The position numbers and the translations under genes were made by a program. Below, piece after piece: positions 19,213 through 31,289 of a stretch of DNA of 64,000 bases; positions within the stretch are counted from its first letter, which is position 1, and every line of letters begins with the position of its first letter. The stretch covers positions 2,411,911-2,475,910 of the forward strand of contig OZ034970.1 in the NCBI GenBank assembly GCA_964030785.1. Reading direction: 5' to 3'. The DNA is from Siderastrea siderea (Eukaryota > Cnidaria > Anthozoa > Scleractinia > Rhizangiidae). The notes beneath the pieces were generated by a model, which saw only the letters and a list, made by a program, of their open reading frames with translations, was not told where the DNA came from and searched no databases.

Positions 19213-21917
19213 TGTTCCAAGTTAATAATTATCATTAATAAATATCATGCATGAGGCATTTGAAATGCCCAGTTCCACTTATGTGACAAGCATGCATGGA
19301 ATCATGGTAGCTGTACGCAACATCAGGAGTCCAAGATGAGTTTACGCGTGCGTCTTTTTTGCTGATCAAATAGTTCGATTTTCTTCGTCTTTTCACCTGA
19401 AACATGTCCTTTGAGTCATTGGTAACCTGAAAAAGCCGCCTAATATATATCATTTTGCATGCAACTCCCGTGACTCTCTATAGGCTTGTTTCACAATGGG
19501 AACTGGTAGTAGCACTTAGTAGATATGACCTGATGTTCATCACGAGACTCTAGTAGCTCAGTGGTAAGATCAGGTAACCAATGCGAGGAAGGTGGTAGGC
19601 TCCATTCATTTTCATTAACTTTTTAACGTTCCTGACATGCCGAATATTGCATCTTTTATAATTGTGCTGGTGCCACAAGACCATCGATTAGCTAGATCTA
19701 CTGCAGAGATGCTAGAACAGTCGAAGACGAAAAACAGGGGGCTACAAATTCTCACTCGATATGAAACAAGCCCCATACAGGTTTACCATTTATAATTACA
19801 AATGCACTTGTGGTATTTTTCAAGTCGCGATGACACACCACGAAATGAAAAATAAAAAAATTAGGAGAGCAATGAAAACAACTTTAAGAGAACTCAAGTG
19901 GAACCATCTTTGTGGACGTACTATACCCCCCTGAAGTTAAATTATCGTAGCTTTAGTGCGTTAACAGTCCGTACTGACTTTCGAATTAAAGGACGAGCTA
20001 CATACATGCGTGTAACGCCCAGCTTTACTGCTAGTTATCATCAGCCGGTCATCTCAGACAAAATCAAAGCATATTTTATTGTCTGAAGTGCGTTCGCAAT
20101 AACGCCTGACTTTCCAGTTTATTTATAACACTATAGTTGTAAGATTGCCTTAGGGGTTTCTGTTAAGGAGATCTCTACAATCAATAAACAAACAAGGGGG
20201 CTATTTTCTAAAGTGCAACCCACAATTTCTTGATTCGCTCCGAGGAAGGGCTAACGCTCGAAACGTCAGCTTTCAATCTCTTTGTGGTGACCAATTTACC
20301 TTACCCTGGTCCCAGAGTTTTTTCTTAATTTTTCTTCACGAAATCGAGCCGCGAAGCAGCGAAAACGAGGGTAAATTTACCTTATCAACTCATTTGATAA
20401 ATCCAAAGTTTTCTCCACAATCAATAGTCTTGTTCACCTTATTGATTCAAGCGGTACGAAATACAAACATATTGCAAACTGACCCAATTTTATTTTTGGA
20501 ACCCTCTGCCTCCTAAAATGCTTGAATCGAGCTCTATTGACACAAACAAAAAAGTTCCTTGCAACTTTGGTCAATAAAAGCTCAGCAGAAACTTGAACAA
20601 CGTATAGTAAACGTCACAATTTGGTAAAATCAATTCATAAGCGGTCCACCTTAAGCGAAACCCCAACCGTTCAGGAAAACAATCACAATGTTCTCTTTCA
20701 TAGTGGGTCGTAGCCAGTCCAGCCATGTATGAAAAAAAAAAGGTTGGAATTGGTTTACACCAACACAGAACCTGTTTCATGTTCAACGTAAGTTATTCCA
20801 AAAACGCAACAGCCCCTGACAAACAATTACATTTAAACAAATACACTGAAGTAGACAACGGGAAATCGTACGGAAGTTCATTGTTGATTATTTTTTAATG
20901 TACCGTTAAAACTCTTTCCACTGGAACTGCATTGTGAAGTTGTCATTATTCTAGCTGGGAGCTGTCCTAAAACAAAACAGGCGCAAAACCATCAATTTCA
21001 CTCAGTCTTTTGCACATTCACTGCACGTACTCGACTTCGTAACCACACAACGTCCAGGTTTTACTACCAGGATACTAAGTTAGGCAAGATAGCACAAAAA
21101 GCCTCTAAAAGTATCTTAAAAGTTACAAGGTTTGTTAAAATTTCAACGTTTCGACAGCTAAGCTTCGAATTTCGGACCTGCTTTACCTAACACTCGTAAA
21201 AGTTTACGTAACGTTTCACTCGTTTGGTAAGATAAATATGACTTAATTTTGTTCTTTAGATTCGATTTACGATAATGGGCTTAAAGCTTGCATCAAATAC
21301 CCAGCAGTCGCTTAGCTACTAAAGCTATTAAGATCCTTCACAGTCTTAAGCTCTACTGCCAGGGTCAAGGTGATATGGGTGAAGAAAGAGTTAGACCGTC
21401 TAACTCCGATTGTTTCAGTAAGGAATCTGGGTGACTGAAGTGTGCCGTGGGCTTGTAGATTTTTGAAGATCACTTGCCCGGTGGCTAGTGACTCAACTCA
21501 ACAGATAACGAACCCTGCTAATGTCGTAGAACTTTGTCTGAAAGGAACAAAACTTCCACTATAATATGTGAATGTAGCCGACATAACACAATGAAATGAA
21601 GACTTTCGTCCATAAGTGCCGTGGCTTTTACTTTTAATAAAAACGCAACCAAGCCATATGGCTGCTCCATCGGATGTGTTTTTTAATTCTCTCACCCATT
21701 CGTTACTAAGAGTAGCGCCAACATATAGAAACATTCGAACGTACACCCTCGAATGTAATAAAGAACGGAATCAGTAAGAATAAAGTGGGGGGGGGGGGGA
21801 GAACAACAGGGAGGAACTTCAAATGGTTTAAAAATCTCCGGGAAGAAACGAGATTGAAATTCAGCTTTAAAATGAGACAAAATAGGATACGATACTTTCC
21901 CAGCACCAATTTAAAAA

Positions 21918-22048
21918 TTCGCAACTCGCAACTCGCAACTCGCAACTCGCATCTCGCAACTCGCAACTCGCAACTCGCAACTCGCAACTCGCAACTCGCA
22001 ACTCGCAACTCGCAACTCGCAACTCGCAACTCGCAACTCGCAACTCCC
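21918..22048. repeat. Heptamer minisatellite (ACTCGCA)n
   Basis: About 18 near-perfect 7-bp units. Because 7 is not a multiple of 3, all frames stay open and give a repeating seven-residue product on each strand. These ORFs are artefacts. Confidence 0.95.
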
Positions 22049-22424
22049 CAACTCCCAGGTTACCCAGTCCCATTCTTTTGCGAGGAATTAGTTGACTTAA
22101 CTGTAACTTTAATCAATTTTGATGCCTTTTTTCCGGTTACTCATTTCAAAACTGGTACAAGATTGTTTGGTGATTTTAGGCAACCTTGATGATAGCAACC
22201 ACCTGCAGATAAAAGCAGAGAATTGCTCGTGCACATGCGCACCATAAAAGATACGTCAAAAAGCTGTCAAACGCTAAATAAAAAAGTCAAGTTAAAAACA
22301 GGTTTGTTTGTCTGAAATTTAATCCTCCACACCATACTTAGACAGACCATTTTCTGTCAAAGTATTTGCACTTGTCCGTTTACGCAAGTAGCTTCAGAAA
22401 GGATATATGCCGACATAGTACAAA

Positions 22425-25400
22425 ATGGACTCTCTAAAAGACTTTTTAACACCTAAAACCTTTAACAAGGTGAGCTTTGTGATAGTGTCATGCTGGATAC
22501 TATTCGGAGTCATTTTCATTGGAGTCTTTGCGGAAATGGAAGCAAATGGTGCCTTTCGATGTGCTGTAGAAAGCGAAAGAGCAGACCTCATTCAAGAGAA
22601 ATGCTTCGAGCAATACCAAAAGCGATACAACAAAATGAATATCCCTGTTTATGGCTTCGTAATCGTCAACTTTTCTGTCATTGTAATCGTTAGTGCGGTT
22701 TACTCTCAACAAGTAAATTCTAAAGTGAACGAACTGGAAGCCCGTAGTGCAGACACCGAAATACAGGAACAGCTAAAAGGAAGACGCTTATTTGCTGCGT
22801 ACGTTTTCCAGCTGGCTACTCGATTAGCTTTAGGAATTATTTTTATTCTCCTGCAAATTCTAGTGCTTTATCCGGATAAATTTCCTTCGAAATTTAAGTG
22901 CAAATTACCGATTCAAACCTCAGGTGGCAAGGATGCGAAAACATCGGCAGTCTTATCTTACGAATGTCTCAATCAACAAGCAACCAAGAAAAGCTTCTGG
23001 ATTGATGCAGTGAGTGTTGTAAATGGGATTTTTGCCATTTTGGTGTTAATTGAGATCACTTGTATTTTATCACGAGCACGAAAGGGAAAACAGTTTATGC
23101 GAGACTCGCAGTTTTTAGCAGACTACTTAAAATCCCGTGAAAAGACTGACCAGCAACAGGTGGCAGGATACATCAAGAGACTGAAGAAACGTATAATAAA
23201 AGAAACTGAAGATCTTAGAGATCTTCGATCTCCATTTTTACCTCCTCCAGGTGAACGCAGTAAACCTAAACATTTGACACTGGACCAAATTTATACAAAT
23301 TTGGTGATTAAGGATGGTATGGCGGAATACCATTTTAGCGGAAGTAGAAACGAACAGCTTAAAGAATACCCTAAACCCAACGAGAATTTACCGTCAACAG
23401 AACTAGGAGATATATTTTGTTTAAAAAACAAGCGAATTATTATAGTGGGCCGTCCGGGCATCGGTAAAACACTATTCTGTACAAAATTTCTTCGAGATTG
23501 GTCATCCGGTAGTGTCCTTACGCAATTCGACGTTGCATTCGTGTACAAATTCAGGAAATTCAATTCACCAGAGAACCTGAATCTTCGAGAACTTATACAG
23601 AATCGTTCAGAATATTCGCATCAAAAAATGACGGATGACGTCTGGAACCACATTGTTGAGAACACCACAAGAGTACTATTGATTTTTGACGGTCTTGACG
23701 AATTTTCAGATAAATCAAGTATCGCTAACGATTGCTTGGATGGCAGTGACAGTTTCGAGGAGAACATGCCTTTCTCTGCTCTCTATAACAAGCTTGTTTC
23801 CGGAAAATTTCTCCGTGGAGCTACTGTGCTTACAACTTCACGACCTACTGCTGTTTCAAGCGTTGCACATGTCGATTTTAACAAAACGGTTGAAATCCTT
23901 GGATTTACTTTCGAGCAAGTGAAAGAATACGTAGAGAGGTTTGCCAAAGATGACGTGAGCGCTGGAGAAAAAATATGGGATCACATCAGTAGCAATTTAA
24001 ACATTTTTACGTTGTGCTATATTCCTGTAAACTGTTTCATTGTTTGCTCATGTTTGCTTGAGGTACTTAACTGGGAAAATTCGCACGGTAAAGGTAACTC
24101 AACGGGTGCCGTTCTCCCTGCGAAATTCACAGAAATTTACAAGCGAGCAATGAAGCTATTTTTTTACAAGCACCATAAACAATTTCGCTATCAAGGTTAT
24201 ACACGAGAAGAATTCGAGTCAGATGACTTACCTTCACAACTGCAAAGGGAATTCCAAAGACTCGGAGAAATTGCCTTTAATGGTATCAAAGAAGGCAAAC
24301 TAATATTTGAATCCAACGAGGTCAAGGGAATGGAAGAAAGTGATCTTTTTCATCGTCTACCTGATCGTCATACTAGTCCATTTAGGCATGAAGCTCAGTA
24401 CTGTTTCCTTCATCTCACTATGCAAGAATTCCTCGCCGCGAAGCACGTAGTAGACACTATGAAAGAAGATGAATTAAGACGATTTGTTTCCTATCACATC
24501 GTGGAAGGCACCTGGCAAGTAGTGTTGCAGTTTGTGGCTGGTTTGCTGGGGGAGCAAAAATGGCCATTAATCGAAATTTTTACTGACCTACTTCCTTTGT
24601 CGGTTAGGAGGCAAACTCGCGTTGACGATGCAGAAAAAGCCGTTCTAGAGCCGCGCACTCTGATATGGTGGCCGAGTAACGAAGATAAAGAGTTAGAACT
24701 GACAGTATGCAAGTGTATTTTTGAGTATGAAGGATCAGATGCTGCTGTTGAACAAAAATTCGAGAAAATTGGTTTAAATGCTGTAGATTTCAGTAGAACT
24801 AGTTTAGCGTCTGTTGACTGCACATCGCTTGTTCATGTTTTTAAGAATGTTGAGGGAATTGTGGGTATAAATTTAAGTCATAACCATATTGACCCACTCG
24901 GTTGTTTAGAAATTGGAAAACTGCTTACTACCACTGAGAGTAAATGCAATCTAAATACCCTAATTCTAGCTGCCAATGACATAATCGATACAGGTGTAAA
25001 ACACCTGTGTCAATCACTCATGAACAATGACGGCAAACTGCGTATCTTAGATCTCTCTGGAAATGGCATAACAAATGAGGGTGTGAAGCATCTAAGTGAG
25101 GCGCTAAATGACAGTAACTGTACACTTAGTAGCTTGAATCTTGCTGATAATAACATAACTGATGCAGGTGTCAAACAGTTGTATAATTCGCTTACCCACG
25201 GAAATAGCAAACTGACTAGCCTTAACCTGTATAACAATGGAATAACAGACGAAGGAGTAGAGCACTTGGCTGAAGCCCTCGCTCATAGTAATTGCAAACT
25301 CAGCAACTTAGACCTTCGCGCCAACCAAATAAATGTTGAAGGCGTCAAGCATTTGTCTATAGCAATCACGAACAGTAATTGCAAACTAGGTAACTTAGAT

Positions 25401-25676
25401 CTACGTTTTAATAATGTCAGAAATGAAGGCGTAGAGCATTTGATTGAAGCAATCAAATGCGGTAATGTAAAACTTAAAAGCCTAAATCTAGCTGCCAGTA
25501 AGATATCCATAGATGATGAACTTTCAAAGAAACTAACGAATGTACTGACTAGCAGAAAATGTAAACTACTTCACTTGTTCCTTTCTGGAAATTCTTTGAC
25601 ACATGAAGGGAGAATTCGTTTCCAACACGCTAGTTTTGTTTGTACGGTACAATTGCCAGGTTGGGCTACATTCTGA
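22425..25676 (+). CDS. NOD-like receptor with four-span channel-like N-terminus, NACHT and LRRs
   Basis: A single-exon gene of 1083 residues; the start is ATG at 22425 in CAAAATGG context. Four hydrophobic spans lie at about 16-37, 75-93, 123-149 and 192-215. The two external loops carry C46/C60 and C159/C181, and the inner loop is short. Loop 1 has GAFRC and loop 2 has C-x5-TKKSFW, recalling connexin-type proteins. The NACHT ATPase follows: P-loop GRPGIGKT at 342-349, Walker B FDGLDE near 421-426, sensor TTSRPT near 470, and FLHLTMQEFLAA near 661. About nine ribonuclease-inhibitor-type LRRs run from 814 to 1075. The likely role is a membrane-anchored innate sensor with cytosolic NACHT and LRR parts. 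NLRs of varied architecture are numerous in corals. The 4-TM family assignment is my inference. Confidence 0.88.
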   Translation: MDSLKDFLTPKTFNKVSFVIVSCWILFGVIFIGVFAEMEANGAFRCAVESERADLIQEKCFEQYQKRYNKMNIPVYGFVIVNFSVIVIVSAVYSQQVNSKVNELEARSADTEIQEQLKGRRLFAAYVFQLATRLALGIIFILLQILVLYPDKFPSKFKCKLPIQTSGGKDAKTSAVLSYECLNQQATKKSFWIDAVSVVNGIFAILVLIEITCILSRARKGKQFMRDSQFLADYLKSREKTDQQQVAGYIKRLKKRIIKETEDLRDLRSPFLPPPGERSKPKHLTLDQIYTNLVIKDGMAEYHFSGSRNEQLKEYPKPNENLPSTELGDIFCLKNKRIIIVGRPGIGKTLFCTKFLRDWSSGSVLTQFDVAFVYKFRKFNSPENLNLRELIQNRSEYSHQKMTDDVWNHIVENTTRVLLIFDGLDEFSDKSSIANDCLDGSDSFEENMPFSALYNKLVSGKFLRGATVLTTSRPTAVSSVAHVDFNKTVEILGFTFEQVKEYVERFAKDDVSAGEKIWDHISSNLNIFTLCYIPVNCFIVCSCLLEVLNWENSHGKGNSTGAVLPAKFTEIYKRAMKLFFYKHHKQFRYQGYTREEFESDDLPSQLQREFQRLGEIAFNGIKEGKLIFESNEVKGMEESDLFHRLPDRHTSPFRHEAQYCFLHLTMQEFLAAKHVVDTMKEDELRRFVSYHIVEGTWQVVLQFVAGLLGEQKWPLIEIFTDLLPLSVRRQTRVDDAEKAVLEPRTLIWWPSNEDKELELTVCKCIFEYEGSDAAVEQKFEKIGLNAVDFSRTSLASVDCTSLVHVFKNVEGIVGINLSHNHIDPLGCLEIGKLLTTTESKCNLNTLILAANDIIDTGVKHLCQSLMNNDGKLRILDLSGNGITNEGVKHLSEALNDSNCTLSSLNLADNNITDAGVKQLYNSLTHGNSKLTSLNLYNNGITDEGVEHLAEALAHSNCKLSNLDLRANQINVEGVKHLSIAITNSNCKLGNLDLRFNNVRNEGVEHLIEAIKCGNVKLKSLNLAASKISIDDELSKKLTNVLTSRKCKLLHLFLSGNSLTHEGRIRFQHASFVCTVQLPGWATF

Positions 25677-25683
25677 ACCATTC

Positions 25684-25689
25684 AATAAA
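25684..25689 (+). terminator. Polyadenylation signal of the NOD-like receptor gene
   Basis: AATAAA lies 8 bases after the stop codon, and a second AATAAA is at 25723-25728. Either would give a very short 3' UTR. Confidence 0.5.
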
Positions 25690-25826
25690 AGAAGCCAAGA
25701 ATTTCAAATGGTATCAAAGATTAATAAAAAAAACAACTTCTTCAAGTCTCAGGTCTGTGCGGTACAGCGTTCTTGAGTTATTTGCCAAAACGTTCCACGG
25801 AAATTTATAGAGCTCTTTATGCAGAC

Positions 25827-25865
25827 GCCATATTGGTGTACCGCCATGGTACACCAGTATGGCGG
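25827..25865. repeat. Palindrome around GGTGTACC/GGTACACC
   Basis: CGCCATATTGGTGTACC pairs with GGTACACCAGTATGGCG with one offset, around a 5-base centre GCCAT. It lies about 150 bp past the NLR gene and may be the end of a MITE or a cruciform site. Confidence 0.75.
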
Positions 25866-26609
25866 CCGGATATCAAAGAAAACACCTGGAATTCACTTTT
25901 GCTATGAAAGCGATTCCTTTTCGCTTGTGAGCTAGTATACTTTCACGTGAGCACCTCACCTAATACATGAAATGTTCAAACTGCTAAAAATCCTAAGGAG
26001 AGGCCTTTTTTTTTTCAAACAAGACAGCTTTGTCACGGCGCCATCTTGATGTCACGTACGGCGGATAACTCGAAAATTCAAACTGCTCTAGTTTAAAAAC
26101 GAAGGACGCTACCGAGCTGGAAATTCGTAAAACGATACATTTTAAAGTCATCTTACACCTGTTGACGATAAAAATTCAACTGGCCTAGCGAGTTTTGATT
26201 TTAGAATTTTATGACGTCACATGCACTCCAGCAATATTGGAATTATCTACTTCACTTTTTTTCTTGGAGTCAAGTAGTATACACTTCTGATAGGATGATC
26301 GAGCAATCGCTCACTATCGAAAAGGTAAAACTAAATTTTCTCTAGCACGGAGGCCACAGTCAATTGCAAGTTGTATCACCGCGCGGCGACACATTTCCAC
26401 ATTTCATTTCCCCCATTTCCTGCGTTTTTCGCTAGTTCTCGCTTGACTGTCATGATTTATTTTGATATGCTCCCTGTTACACCGTATTTACTGTTGTAAA
26501 TGCCATGTATATTTATGTGGTTTATTTTTAATCTGCAGTCTTTTAAAAGGTCGAATGTCACAATTGGCCTGTATGGACCAATTTTCAACTGTTCAAGCAA
26601 TTATAAGGC

Positions 26610-26730
26610 CAGTCAGTCAGTCAGTCAGTCAGTCAGTCAGGCAGGCAGGCAGTTAGTCAGTCAGTCAATCAATCATTTAACCAATCATTCAATCAGTCAA
26701 TCAATCAATCAGTCAATCAATCAATCAATA
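26610..26730. repeat. (CAGT)n/(CAAT)n tetranucleotide microsatellite
   Basis: Imperfect tetranucleotide run, drifting from CAGT through CAGG to CAAT. It explains the SQSVSQ-type ORFs. Confidence 0.9.
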
Positions 26731-26983
26731 TACATATTTTTATTTTTATTTGTTTCAGATTTATTAATTTGTTTGATTATTTATGCCCAAGGCTGCTGAG
26801 GAGTATTCTAGTTTAAAGAGTTCCTATACCTAGGTAAGATTTTACAACTCAAATTAACATTCTGTATTTACATCTGAAAGATTTTCTAACAACAACAACA
26901 ACAACAAAAACAGAGAAATAACGCTAAAAGCAATAATACTGCATAAATAAATAAAGAGAATAAAAGATGACAAAGGATCTGGA

Positions 26984-27143
26984 AAATATTTGGCTTTACC
27001 TCGGTGTAAGAACCTGTGAAACTCACGGATAAAGTAAAACAAAGAAAACAAAAACATTTTAAACAATACCGCACAGCAAAACAAAAGCTAACAAACAAAG
27101 AAAATCTTGTCAGGTTCTTACACCGAGGTAAACCCAAATATTT
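26984..27143. repeat. Inverted repeat with 33-bp arms
   Basis: Bases 26984-27016 and 27111-27143 are reverse complements with a single mismatch; the shared core is TACCTCGGTGTAAGAACCTG. The 94-base centre is AT-rich. It is probably a small foldback MITE or a hairpin transcript source. Confidence 0.9.
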
Positions 27144-28079
27144 GATCTCAAAGCTTAATTCTCTCGGAGTCAAGAAGGGTTGAGCATTTTGTGTTTTCCC
27201 CGTTATTACGAGCTCCAAAGACTCCTTGGCTAAATGGGGTTAAAGGGAAGACTTTTAACCTCCTTGTGACAAATTTTACATTTCTACATTTTTTTCCAAT
27301 TATTGGTTTTTATTACTTCCGGACCAATTTGGTGGTTTTCAGTGGCGATGACTCTATTTGCCAGGTTTTCTTCTTAACGCAAGGGTGAAAGCGTTTGACG
27401 TCAATCCTTAAAATGGTGTTGACAATTTGTTATTTGTATCGTCACTTGATGTGGTTTCACTTCAATGTCTGCCCTTTTTTACATATTTCTGATTGGGTTT
27501 GAAGCCTCAATTGCTATTTGATATCACATTGATTTATTACGCTGTATTTCATATTAAAAGTGCTTTGAAAGTTATCAACGTACTTTGCATGGCTATTTCT
27601 TCCTATTTTTTTTCTTAATTTTTTTTTTCCCCATTTTGGTATGACAACGTTATTGCATTTAGGTGTACACGCAATTGCAATAAGGTTGTCATACAAAAAT
27701 GATGACAAATGAAGAAAGCCAAATAGGAATAAATTAGGCGACGCACGCGAAAAGTCAGCTTTTCATCGCTTTACGGTGGCCAATTTACCTCATATCAATT
27801 CAGCTGATATTAAATGGTAGTGTCCAAGTGCTTATTGCAATTAGGTGTATATGCTTGATCATTTAGCACTAATCTAAGCCTGGCAAGTGTACAATTGGAG
27901 CTAACTATTTTGCATTGGAAAGTGCGAATTTTCGTCCACTTGACTGATTTTCATATTCTTAATCACGTATGGAGACATATATACCTCATGGCGTATTCAA
28001 AAGGTTACAACGCCTTATTCATCTATTTCCTTCTTATCAACTCAGGCCAGGTCCAAACGTCGAACTCAGTAAGTGCCGA

Positions 28080-30120
28080 ACCTAATACAAACAAGAAAAA
28101 ACCCAGGGGGATTAGACACCACCGTTGTTCTCCCTCTCCTCACGGTGCAAAATATATTTCTGGTCACTCAAGATACGAGATACTCAAGATAGCGTCGAAT
28201 ATTTGTTTGCCCGAGTGAAAACCAGGAGTCTGAGGTTAGTGACTAAGAAAAAACAATAAAAGCCCCTGGGCCATTAGACCCCGCCGTTTTTTCCCTCCGC
28301 TCAGAGTACAAAATGCAGTACTGTCACTCAAGATACGAGCCCAGGTGATGTAAATTATATTTTTGAAGTTGGTGATTGATCGTACCTTTGACGTGTTTGC
28401 TGGCATTCCCCCTTACGTCTACTCTGCACCTTTCTCCCTGTAATAATATAAATCCCTGATAGTATGAACTCCTTTCCCATATTCCACATTCCGTGGTCAA
28501 CAACTGTTGTAGTCTTCGCGAAGAAGAACGTTAACGTGACGAAAAAATTTTGACCACAGCGTGAACAGTCACGTCACGTTTTCTAAAACGAACTAACATC
28601 TCAGGGCAATTCTGACTAACAAGGGCACGGAAATTTAAATAGATTTACTGATAAAGACAAAATTATCCTAAAATCCAAACGAAACTGGTATCTACCGAAA
28701 AAAGAAAACGTAAAAGCATATTTTCGGGCCATAATTTGATGAGTGATTTGGCACAAGCAAGGAACTTCCTTGGATCGGCGTCTGAGTTTGAATGACGTAT
28801 ATTTACGAGCCACGTCTTGTTATTGCGTTACCAAAAGACGAAGGGCAAGGGGCAAGTGACTACCAAAAAAATCGGTATTACTACACCCCGTCCTGACGGT
28901 GGGGTAAACAAAAACGGGTATTACTAAACCCCATCCTAACGGCGGGGTAACAAAGAAGAAGAAGAACACCAAAAAAAGAAGAAGAGCCCCAGGGGCATTA
29001 GACCCCACCGTTGTTTTCCGTCGGTGATTTGACTTACCTTTGACGCCTTTACTGCCCTTCCCCCCTACGTCTTCTCCGCACCCTTCTCCCTGTGACAATA
29101 TGAATCCCTGATAGCGCAAACCTCTTTCCCATCCGTCTTTCCTTGGTCAGTCACCCTTTCTATATCCTTTGCGAAGAAGAAAGTTATTTCGACCATAGCG
29201 TGACTCAATGACGTCACGTCCTTTTTTAAAAAACAAACTGACATCTCAGCATAATTCTGAATAACAAGGGCACCCAAATTTAAACAGATTCATTGATAAA
29301 GACAAAATTATCCTACAATTGAAATATACGGGTATCTACCGAAAAAAAAAAGAATCTTAAAAGTCTATTTTTAGGACATGGTTTGACAACTGATTTGGCG
29401 CAAGCAGGGAACTTGCCCGGATCGGCTTCTGAGTTTGAATGACGTAATGTTCACGTGCTATGTTAATTGCACCATTCAAAGGCGAATTCATGCCAGCTTA
29501 AATCTCTGGCTTTCACAGCTCGCTAGCACTTTCGTCCTTGCTCTCGTCGAAGAGATGTTAACTCCACTGAATTCCTTGTACTTTTCTTCACAGATTTTCT
29601 TAAAGATTTTGGCGAAGAAAAGCAAAGCTGTCGAAAAATGCTTCGAATTCACTGCTGAATATTTACCCTTGTTTGTTCGGCAAAGCGAAAACCGGAATCT
29701 CGGGTCGGGTAATAACAAGCTTTCAAAGCTTGCTAACATCTTCGTCTTTGCTCTCGTAAAAGGGATTTTTATAGTAATTTCCTACACCGATTTTTATGAA
29801 AAATTTTATGAAAAATTTTATGAAAAATTTGCTACGAATATTTGTTTGGGTGAGAGAAAAGCAGAAGTCTGGGGTAAGTGACCAAAAAAAAGGAAGAAAA
29901 AATGGGTATTACTACACCCCGTCCTGACGGCGAAGTAATAATGAAGAAGAAGAAGAACAACAACAACAACAACAACAACGTAACAACAGCAACAACAACA
30001 ACAACAACAACACGAAAGAAAAAAAAGGGTATTACTAGAACCCATCACGGCGGTGGGGTAAAAATAATGGGTAATACTAGACCCCGTCCTGACAATAGCT
30101 TTTGGTCGTTTGCCTAAAGT
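28080..30120. repeat. Diverged direct duplications in a noncoding repeat field
   Basis: A segment of about 440 bp at 28370-28830 recurs at 29024-29460, with shared strings such as CTTCTCCCTGT and AATCCCTGATAG. A short block with GGTATTACTACACCCCGTCC recurs at about 28872, 28915, 29905, 30030 and 30065. Blocks beginning CAAGATACGAG recur at about 28170 and 28328. An AAC microsatellite lies at 29955-30011. There is no convincing protein. This looks like a nested, decayed repeat. Confidence 0.6.
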
Positions 30121-31249
30121 TTGGTGCATGTAATATCGAAGTAAAGTGCTTCCCCCTTCTTTGTTATTTGCTTCTCCCTTAACCTGTACGTCCGAGGGTA
30201 CCATCCTCATAAGGTTTTTCTTGAATTTTTCCAAGAAGATTTTTCATCAGCACCTGCCATGTTTAGTACCTTTACGCAATTCTTTAAGACCCATTTTGAC
30301 ATAAGTTTGATAAGAAGCGTTGCTATGGCTACAAGATATGACGTCATAAGGTAGCAGATGGTAAATCCATTTGTGGGCAAAAATGTGTGTATTTCACCTT
30401 TTTATTAGGTGAAAAAAGCACAATATTGTTTTAAAAAAGCAGCAAACTGTTTAATTTTAACATTTTTTACATGGCTAGTGTGAAAAATTTCCGCCGTTTC
30501 TTGACTGATTCTAATTTTGGGAAAAATCTAAGATGGCACCGCCATCTTGGATGACATCAAACGCCCCCAGCAGTGCCACAACCCATAATATATACCTCAT
30601 CTTGTAGAACACATCAAAGGCTCTCTATCAAAGACAAAAACTTTCCGAAATATTGAAACATAGCAAAAATCCAGGGGAGGGGTTCCCTGTGACTTTGCTT
30701 GTACGTCCAAGGTTTAAAAACCAAATCCAAAAATTTAATGCGTTGATGCCAATAAGTTTGGTTTTTAAACTATTTTAAAATACATCAGTATGAGATATTA
30801 CCCATTTTGGTCTCAAATAGGGCATGTTTTGCCCACAGGTATGAATTAGGGTAAATATTCTTGTATCTTTAGTTAATCAACCTCCTCATGTTTGGGATCA
30901 GACCCAAATTATTATACTAAACAGCAACAAAAACAACAACTTTGTGTGGCTGAAAAGGGGGAAGTGGGTGACAAAGTGCTCCACTGAAACTTAAAAGGTC
31001 CGCCCCATGTACTCCTGGATTTTTGTGAGCTAAAGAAAAACAACCACCAGGGTGGGACACACACCGGTATTGAGGAGGGAGTTGGGCCTCCTCCCAGGGC
31101 CGACTGTGACGGTTCCTAGGTAAAGATGGAAGGTGCACAGACCGATACATGGGAGGGAGTTGGGCCTCCCCTCACGGTCGGCTGTGACCAATCGTGGGCC
31201 TCCCAAGGGCCCCCACTAACCTATATGTATATCCCAGGAGTACAAAATT
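30121..31249. other. Noncoding stretch with repeat pieces
   Basis: It contains a sequence of the AAGATGGCACCGCCATCTTGG type (short palindrome near 30530-30550). Two direct copies of GGGAGTTGGGCCTCC lie near 31077 and 31155, followed by GCCGACTGTGAC or GTCGGCTGTGAC, possibly the outer end of the DIRS element. No gene was recognised. Confidence 0.5.
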
Positions 31250-31289
31250 TCGAGTCTATGGGTGGCAAAAGTGTGACGAGAGGAGCACT

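Larger units (their letters stand above)
18759..22424. other. Intergenic stretch between copy B and the NOD-like receptor gene
   Basis: It starts with the 3' flank shared with copy A, then one unit of the 165-bp repeat (19033-19212). At 20255-20340 there is a piece ending in GCTCGAAACGTCAGCTTT and CAATTTACCTTACCCTGG, like the 3' ends of abundant coral retroelements. A related scrap lies at 27755-27790. A heptamer minisatellite lies at 21918-22048. No gene was recognised. Confidence 0.55.
25690..28080. other. Intergenic stretch with palindromes and microsatellites
   Basis: It holds a palindrome at 25827-25865, a (CAGT/CAAT)n run at 26610-26730 and a large inverted repeat at 26984-27143. No gene was recognised; small ORFs show no motif. 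Confidence 0.55.

Noticed and set aside
19555..19605. TAGTAGCTCAGTGGTAAGAT, an A-box-like string
   Set aside because: No B box and no cloverleaf follows.
21706..22189. ELRVASC-type repeated proteins
   Set aside because: Translation of the heptamer minisatellite on both strands.
27895..28218. 107-codon plus-strand ORF
   Set aside because: No domain, and its second half is repeat sequence shared with 28.26-28.34 kb.
29818..30234. Minus-strand ORF with Cys and Val runs
   Set aside because: AAC microsatellite translation within a noncoding repeat field.
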